From positions 186,001-250,000 of the forward strand of contig NZ_CANLAG010000005.1 in the NCBI RefSeq assembly GCF_947488715.1: a stretch of DNA of 64,000 bases. Direction: 5' to 3'. Position numbers and translations under genes: made by a program. The DNA is from an uncultured Tateyamaria sp. GTDB lineage: Bacteria; Pseudomonadota; Alphaproteobacteria; Rhodobacterales; Rhodobacteraceae. This document shows positions 59,758-64,000 of the stretch, in pieces; position 1 is the stretch's first letter, and each line of letters starts with the position of its first letter. The notes beneath the pieces are model-generated. The model saw only the letters and a list, made by a program, of their open reading frames with translations. It had not been told where the DNA came from and did not search any database.

Positions 59758-60441
59758 ATGGCAATACAACCAAAAGATGCAAAGCTACTTTGGGGACGTG
59801 CAGCAGGACTATGTTCGAGGCCGGATTGTCGCCGCAAGTTAACCGCAGTTGGCGCAGAGGGCGTCACATTTCTCGTTGGCGAAATGGCGCATCAAATTGC
59901 TCAGAAGCCGGGTGGGCCGAGGGGCGTTCCTGGTGGTGGTAGTGATACATATGAGAACCTAATTTTGCTTTGTCCAACCCATCATACAGAGATTGACAAA
60001 GCACCCATCGAAACCTTCCCACATGAAATGCTAGCCAAATGGAAGACCGAACATGAATCTTGGGTGGATAGCTGGGGTAATGCGCCTTCGTTCGATGGAG
60101 TCGGGGAAATGGCGATCGCAATACATGAGAAGTTATTGGAGAACCGTGTGCATTGGGAAGCGTACGGTCCGCGTTCTGAAGGCGCGCAGAATAACCCGGC
60201 CTCAAATATATTTGTGATTTGGACAGCTAGAAAGCTAGACAGTATTATTCCCAACAACTCTGCGATTTCTCGAATACTTAAAAGTAACTGGAAGCTTCTC
60301 CCAAAGGAAGCACAGGACGCCGCGATACGTTTTCAGGTTCATGCCACGGCTTTTGAGCAACACCAGTATGAAAGGCTAGAGGAATACCCACTGTTCCCTC
60401 GGGACTTTTCAACAGTAATTGAAGGATTGCTAGATGAGTAA
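59758..60441 (+). CDS. HNH endonuclease family protein
   Basis: A 227-residue protein with an HNH nuclease domain near the N-terminus. After KLLWGRAAGLCSRPDCRRKL come GEMAHQIAQKPGGPRG (the first H of the motif) and YENLILLCPTHHTEIDK (N and final H). The Cys pair CSRPDC and the LLCPTHH Cys/His could hold structural zinc. The C-terminal 130 residues are helical and unassigned. MAIQPKDAKLLWGRA fits the family N-terminus, so the ATG at 59758 is preferred to one at 59746. The DNA is markedly A+T-rich compared with the flanking ribosomal genes. It overlaps the next gene by eight bases, indicating a coupled accessory cassette. Confidence 0.85.
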   Translation: MAIQPKDAKLLWGRAAGLCSRPDCRRKLTAVGAEGVTFLVGEMAHQIAQKPGGPRGVPGGGSDTYENLILLCPTHHTEIDKAPIETFPHEMLAKWKTEHESWVDSWGNAPSFDGVGEMAIAIHEKLLENRVHWEAYGPRSEGAQNNPASNIFVIWTARKLDSIIPNNSAISRILKSNWKLLPKEAQDAAIRFQVHATAFEQHQYERLEEYPLFPRDFSTVIEGLLDE

Positions 60442-60844
60442 CGGTTCAAATGATTTTGACGTGACATTTTCTCAGATCGTCTGGATTGAGAAGGTTTTAA
60501 GGAATCACAAAAACACTCTTGAGTTGCAACGTACAAATGACATACAGTTTGACCTTGAAAGATTAACCGGGGGCGTTTGCCAGCTAATTTGTATCAACGA
60601 GTATACATGTGGAGTGGGGCATGTTCTCGAAGTTCTGGATACCTTTCCAAACGCTAATATTATCTATATTGGTGGGAATTGGAACGGCTACACACTAGAA
60701 GCCAAAGAATATTGCCTTGAGGCAAAATTGGGCCTCTATAATTCCTCGGAGATTAACGGTGCACTATACCGAACAGATTTCTGGAATTACCATCGAAAAG
60801 ATAAAAAAGGAAATCCAAGCTATCAGCTTAAGGCTGCCGAGTAA
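60434..60844 (+). CDS. Uncharacterised protein, possibly half of an Mrr-like nuclease fold
   Basis: A 136-residue soluble protein overlapping the HNH gene by eight bases at its start and the nucleotidyltransferase by 86 bases at its end. I do not recognise a named family. The stretch PNANIIYIGGNWNGYTLEAK followed by EYCLEAKLGLYNSSEINGAL has the strand-helix-strand pattern of the C-terminal half of Mrr-type restriction endonucleases (a strand, then T-x-x-A-x-x-Y, then a final strand and E). A convincing D-ExK catalytic set is not visible upstream, so it may be inactive or a regulatory subunit. Like its neighbours it is A+T-rich. Confidence 0.6.
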   Translation: MSNGSNDFDVTFSQIVWIEKVLRNHKNTLELQRTNDIQFDLERLTGGVCQLICINEYTCGVGHVLEVLDTFPNANIIYIGGNWNGYTLEAKEYCLEAKLGLYNSSEINGALYRTDFWNYHRKDKKGNPSYQLKAAE

Positions 60845-61094
60845 AAGCTCGGTCTATGGGTTTGGTTCATTCTTCCGTCTAGAGCCGTTTCGTGATATTG
60901 ATCTATTGTTTGTCGTAGACGTTCCAGTTGACGATTTGCTGGCAACCAAAAGGCTCGTTGAACACTCGTGCGAACAGATACAGCAGACTTTGGGTGTTCA
61001 AATTGACCCATTGGTTCTTACGGTTCGAGAATATGGGGAGGAGCCGCTTCGTGATTTCCACCAACTCGTTGCGTTAAGCGTGGCTCCCCCTTGA
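60759..61094 (+). CDS. Minimal nucleotidyltransferase (MNT-like)
   Basis: A 111-residue protein with the polymerase-beta-type nucleotidyltransferase motif. VYGFGSFFRLEPFRDIDLLF has G36-S37 and the D46-x-D48 metal pair, and D83 in QIDPLVLT is a candidate third carboxylate. MNT proteins often act as antitoxins that modify HEPN toxins, but no HEPN gene is next to it. The start is uncertain: GTG at 60759 has GGAG seven bases upstream, and TTG at 60717 would add 14 residues. Either way it overlaps the preceding gene in another frame. It is the last gene of the insert, ending 40 bases before the second terminator. Confidence 0.65.
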   Translation: MHYTEQISGITIEKIKKEIQAISLRLPSKSSVYGFGSFFRLEPFRDIDLLFVVDVPVDDLLATKRLVEHSCEQIQQTLGVQIDPLVLTVREYGEEPLRDFHQLVALSVAPP

Positions 61095-61133
61095 CCGCCC
61101 ACCCCATCCTCCGTATCAGCACCCATCGGCACT

Positions 61134-61156
61134 GCCCCGGATTCGTCCGGGGCTTT
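61134..61156 (+). terminator. Rho-independent terminator after the inserted cassette
   Basis: An 8-base stem (GCCCCGGA / TCCGGGGC) closed by a TTCG tetraloop is followed by TTTGTCTTT. It closes the cassette on the right; rplB begins 99 bases later, with no clear promoter between. Confidence 0.85.
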
Positions 61157-61210
61157 GTCTTTGCACGTAAGAACACTTCAAGTCGGGCACCTACGGGGGC
61201 CTATAACCAC

Positions 61211-61226
61211 GGCGGGGAAACCCGCC
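61211..61226 (+). other. GNRA hairpin upstream of rplB
   Basis: GGCGGG-GAAA-CCCGCC can form a 6-base-pair hairpin with a GNRA tetraloop, 28 bases before rplB. It may mark the start of a separate rplB leader. A relation to the longer GGCGGGG palindrome family is possible but not shown. Confidence 0.5.
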
Positions 61227-61254
61227 ACATATAGCAAAACGGAAGACAGCAATC

Positions 61255-62097
61255 ATGGCACTCAAGTCGTATAAGCCGACGACGCCGGGCCAGCGTGGGC
61301 TGGTACTGATCGACCGTTCGGAGCTTTGGAAAGGCCGCCCGGTCAAGTCCCTCACAGAGGGTCTGACCAAGAATGGCGGACGGAACAACACCGGACGGAT
61401 CACGATGCGCCGCAAAGGCGGGGGCGCAAAGCGTCTCTATCGGATCGTCGATTTCAAGCGGAACAAGATGGATGTGACGGCCACGGTCGAACGCATCGAA
61501 TATGACCCCAACCGGACCGCGTTCATCGCACTGGTCAAGTACGAAGACGGTGAGCAGGCCTATGTGCTGGCGCCGCAGCGTCTGGCCGTTGGCGACAGCA
61601 TCGTGTCGTCCGCCAAGGCAGACATCAAGCCCGGCAACACCATGCCGTTCTCGGGCATGCCCATCGGGACAATCGTACACAACATCGAACTGAAGCCCGG
61701 CAAGGGTGGTCAGATCGCGCGTGCCGCCGGCACCTATGCCCAGTTCGTGGGCCGCGATGGTGGCTATGCCCAGATCCGCCTCAGCTCGGGCGAACTGCGC
61801 CTGGTGCGTCAGGAATGCAAGGCCACCGTCGGTGCCGTGTCGAACCCTGACAACTCCAACCAGAACTACGGTAAAGCGGGCCGCATGCGCCACAAGGGCA
61901 TCCGCCCAAGCGTCCGTGGTGTCGTGATGAACCCGATCGATCACCCCCATGGTGGTGGTGAAGGCCGGACCTCTGGTGGTCGTCACCCGGTTTCCCCATG
62001 GGGCAAGCCAACCAAGGGTGCGCGCACACGCAACAAGAACAAAGCGTCGCAAAAGCTGATCATCCGCTCGCGTCACGCCAAGAAGAAGGGGCGCTAA
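61255..62097 (+). CDS. rplB: 50S ribosomal protein L2
   Basis: L2, 280 residues, is near the peptidyl-transferase centre. [20 protein letters not shown] (20 residues), [17 protein letters not shown] and the C-terminal [20 protein letters not shown] (20 residues) are fully conserved. It follows the inserted cassette, so it must be expressed either from its own promoter or by read-through of two terminators. rpsS starts three bases after its stop. Confidence 0.98.
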   Translation: MALKSYKPTTPGQRGLVLIDRSELWKGRPVKSLTEGLTKNGGRNNTGRITMRRKGGGAKRLYRIVDFKRNKMDVTATVERIEYDPNRTAFIALVKYEDGEQAYVLAPQRLAVGDSIVSSAKADIKPGNTMPFSGMPIGTIVHNIELKPGKGGQIARAAGTYAQFVGRDGGYAQIRLSSGELRLVRQECKATVGAVSNPDNSNQNYGKAGRMRHKGIRPSVRGVVMNPIDHPHGGGEGRTSGGRHPVSPWGKPTKGARTRNKNKASQKLIIRSRHAKKKGR

Positions 62098-62100
62098 GAT

Positions 62101-62379
62101 ATGTCTCGCTCTGTCTGGAAAGGCCCGTTTGTCGACAGCTATGTGCTGAAGAAAGCGGAAGCGTCGCGCGAAAGCGGTCGCAACGAAGTCATCAAGATCT
62201 GGTCCCGTCGGTCCACCATTCTGCCCCAGTTCGTGGGTCTGACCTTTGGTGTGTACAACGGCCAGAAGCATATTCCCGTGAACGTGTCCGAAGAGATGAT
62301 CGGCCAGAAGTTCGGTGAATATTCGCCCACGCGGACCTACTATGGTCACGCCGCTGACAAGAAGGCGAAACGCAAATGA
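62101..62379 (+). CDS. rpsS: 30S ribosomal protein S19
   Basis: S19, 92 residues, lies in the 30S head. [20 protein letters not shown] and [19 protein letters not shown] are typical. It overlaps rplV by four bases (ATGA). Confidence 0.98.
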   Translation: MSRSVWKGPFVDSYVLKKAEASRESGRNEVIKIWSRRSTILPQFVGLTFGVYNGQKHIPVNVSEEMIGQKFGEYSPTRTYYGHAADKKAKRK

Positions 62380-62756
62380 GCAAGGATAAGAATCCACGCC
62401 GCGTTGCGGACAATGAAGCGATGGCGAAGACACGCATGCTGCGCACGTCTCCGCAAAAGCTGAACCTGGTTGCCCAGATGATACGCGGCAAGAAAGTCGA
62501 CAAGGCCCTCACGGACCTGACGTTCTCGAAAAAGCGCATCGCGCAGGACGTCAAGAAGTGCCTGCAATCGGCCATCGCCAATGCTGAAAACAACCACAAC
62601 CTGGACGTTGACGAGCTGATCGTCGCCGAAGCCTGGGTTGGCAAGAACCTGACCATGAAGCGTGGGCGTCCTCGGGCGCGCGGCCGTTTCGGCAAGATCA
62701 TGAAGCCGTTCGCTGAAATCACGATCAAAGTGCGTCAAGTCGAGGAGCAAGCCTGA
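62376..62756 (+). CDS. rplV: 50S ribosomal protein L22
   Basis: L22, 126 residues, lines the exit tunnel. [38 protein letters not shown] and the loop [16 protein letters not shown] are intact. The rpsC start shares one base with its stop (TGATG). Confidence 0.97.
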   Translation: MSKDKNPRRVADNEAMAKTRMLRTSPQKLNLVAQMIRGKKVDKALTDLTFSKKRIAQDVKKCLQSAIANAENNHNLDVDELIVAEAWVGKNLTMKRGRPRARGRFGKIMKPFAEITIKVRQVEEQA

Positions 62757-63463
62757 TGGGTAACAAAGTCAATCCGATTGGCATGCGCCTGCAGGTGAAC
62801 CGCACCTGGGACAGCCGCTGGTATGCCGACACCAAGGATTACGGTGATCTTCTGCTCGAAGACATCAAGATCCGCGATTTCATCAAGGATGAGTGCAAGC
62901 AGGCCGGTGTGGCCCGCGTGATCATCGAACGTCCGCACAAAAAGTGCCGCGTCACGATCCACACAGCACGTCCCGGCGTCATCATCGGCAAGAAAGGTGC
63001 AGACATCGAAGGTCTGCGCAAGAAGCTGGCCAAGCTGACCGACAGTGAGCTGCACCTCAACATCGTTGAAGTGCGCAAGCCCGAGCTGGACGCAGCCCTG
63101 GTGGGTGAAAGCATTGCACAACAGCTGGAGCGCCGGGTGTCTTTCCGCCGCGCCATGAAACGTGCCGTGCAGAACGCCATGCGTATGGGTGCCCTGGGCA
63201 TCCGCGTGAACGTCGCGGGCCGCCTTGGTGGTGCCGAGATCGCGCGGACCGAGTGGTATCGTGAGGGCCGCGTGCCCCTGCACACCCTGCGGGCCGACAT
63301 CGATTACGCACACGTCGAGGCGACGACTGCCTATGGTATCATCGGGATCAAGACTTGGATCTTCAAAGGTGAAATCATGGAGCACGACCCCCAGGCGCGT
63401 GACCGTAAAGCACAAGAACTCCAGGATGGTCCTGCGCCCCGTGGCGCTGGTGGCCGTCGCTAA
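62756..63463 (+). CDS. rpsC: 30S ribosomal protein S3
   Basis: S3, 235 residues, borders the mRNA entry site. KH-type motif: [20 protein letters not shown] (20 residues). [20 protein letters not shown] is the N-terminus, and [20 protein letters not shown] is near the end. rplP follows after 14 bases. Confidence 0.97.
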   Translation: MGNKVNPIGMRLQVNRTWDSRWYADTKDYGDLLLEDIKIRDFIKDECKQAGVARVIIERPHKKCRVTIHTARPGVIIGKKGADIEGLRKKLAKLTDSELHLNIVEVRKPELDAALVGESIAQQLERRVSFRRAMKRAVQNAMRMGALGIRVNVAGRLGGAEIARTEWYREGRVPLHTLRADIDYAHVEATTAYGIIGIKTWIFKGEIMEHDPQARDRKAQELQDGPAPRGAGGRR

Positions 63464-63477
63464 AGGAGGGCATTTAG

Positions 63478-63891
63478 ATGCTTCAACCAAAGCGTACCAA
63501 GTTCCGTAAGCAGTTTAAGGGCTCGATCAAGGGCAAGGCAAAGGGCGGGTCTGACCTGAACTTTGGCACCTACGGCCTGAAGGCACTGCAGCCTGAGCGG
63601 GTCACCGCCCGTCAAATCGAAGCCGCGCGTCGTGCGATGACGCGTCACATGAAACGTCAGGGCCGGGTCTGGATCCGGATCTTCCCCGATGTGCCAGTGA
63701 CCGCCAAGCCGATCGAAGTTCGGATGGGTAAAGGTAAGGGTTCGGTCGACCGTTGGGCGGCCAAAGTCAAACCCGGCCGCGTGATGTTCGAGATCGACGG
63801 TGTGAACGACGACATCGCGCGCGAAGCGCTGCGTCTGGCAGCGATGAAGCTGCCGATCAAGACACGCGTCGTCGTCAGGGAAGACTGGTAA
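63478..63891 (+). CDS. rplP: 50S ribosomal protein L16
   Basis: L16, 137 residues, contacts the A-site tRNA elbow. [39 protein letters not shown] (20 residues) and [20 protein letters not shown] are standard. It is the last gene here; rpmC and rpsQ, usually next, are not within the remaining 109 bases, which hold palindromes instead. Confidence 0.98.
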   Translation: MLQPKRTKFRKQFKGSIKGKAKGGSDLNFGTYGLKALQPERVTARQIEAARRAMTRHMKRQGRVWIRIFPDVPVTAKPIEVRMGKGKGSVDRWAAKVKPGRVMFEIDGVNDDIAREALRLAAMKLPIKTRVVVREDW

Positions 63892-63895
63892 ACCG

Positions 63896-63918
63896 ATTGC
63901 GCCCCATCGGGGCGCAAT
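63896..63918. repeat. Palindrome after rplP, unit 1
   Basis: A perfect 10-base stem, ATTGCGCCCC / GGGGCGCAAT, with a 3-base loop (ATC) lies five bases after the rplP stop. There is no T-tract, so it resembles a REP-type unit rather than a terminator. Confidence 0.65.
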
Positions 63919-63930
63919 CCGTGCGCTGTG

Positions 63931-63949
63931 ATTGTGCCTGAGGCACAAT
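63931..63949. repeat. Palindrome after rplP, unit 2
   Basis: An 8-base stem, ATTGTGCC / GGCACAAT, with a TGA loop lies 12 bases after unit 1. Both units begin with ATTG and end with CAAT, suggesting one repeat family in tandem. Confidence 0.65.
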
Positions 63950-63978
63950 CGTAGCGGCACCCGGTAGACATTGAGAAC

Positions 63979-64000
63979 CCCCGGCGCGAAAGCGTCGGGG
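63979..64000 (+). terminator. GNRA hairpin at the window end
   Basis: CCCCGGCGC and GCGTCGGGG pair over nine bases (one G-U) around a GAAA loop. The window ends at the base of the stem, so any T-tract is not visible; it is probably a terminator. Confidence 0.55.

Overview
The window is chromosomal DNA from a marine-type alphaproteobacterium of the Rhodobacterales (Roseobacter-like). The evidence is high G+C coding DNA, the order pckA / chvI-chvG-hprK-rapZ-EIIA-ptsH, the order acpS-lepB-rnc-era-DUF1491-recO, a methylsuccinyl-CoA dehydrogenase-like acyl-CoA dehydrogenase of the ethylmalonyl-CoA pathway, and Roseobacter-type small families such as DUF6473. Most of it is core genome, densely packed, with many 1-4 base stop/start overlaps. 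I did not assign a genus.

Layout. 1-4.3 kb: the end of a Dabb-domain gene, then acpS-lepB-rnc-era-DUF1491-recO (lipid/protein maturation, rRNA processing, ribosome assembly, repair). 4.2-10.3 kb: a META-domain lipoprotein, a TetR regulator, a LysE exporter, an mcd-like acyl-CoA dehydrogenase, an XRE regulator, an HTH protein with an unusual C-terminal half, and a GNAT-like protein. 10.3-17.6 kb: pckA divergent from the ChvI/ChvG two-component system, then a nitrogen-type PTS set (short HprK, RapZ, EIIA-Man-like, HPr) and an acyltransferase. 17.6-23.8 kb: hydroxybutyryl-CoA dehydrogenase, DUF6473, etfBA, cobalamin adenosyltransferase, a small HIG1-like membrane protein, an SDR and an SH3b protein. 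24.0-31.4 kb: parC, DUF898, M48 peptidase, P450 and two lipoproteins.

31.4-63.9 kb is the transcription/translation superregion: tuf copy 1, tRNA-Trp, secE, nusG, rplKA, rplJL, rpoBC, rpsLG-fusA, tuf copy 2, then rpsJ-rplCDW-rplB-rpsS-rplV-rpsC-rplP. It is interrupted several times by unrelated genes: an OmpA-type protein between nusG and rplK; an SUOX-fold protein plus hybrid histidine kinase between rplA and rplJ; and a secreted protein, an EamA transporter and a glycosyltransferase between rpoC and rpsL.

The standout is 59.69-61.16 kb. Between rplW and rplB, which are adjacent in the canonical S10 operon, sits an AT-rich, three-gene overlapping cassette: an HNH endonuclease, a protein resembling half of an Mrr-like nuclease fold, and a minimal nucleotidyltransferase. 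A rho-independent-type terminator lies on each side. It looks like recently acquired accessory DNA, possibly a small defence or toxin-type system, inside an essential operon. Other notable structures are two tuf genes that are nearly identical in DNA, a family of GGCGGGG-type palindromes placed next to tuf, fusA and rpoBC, and paired palindromes behind rplP.
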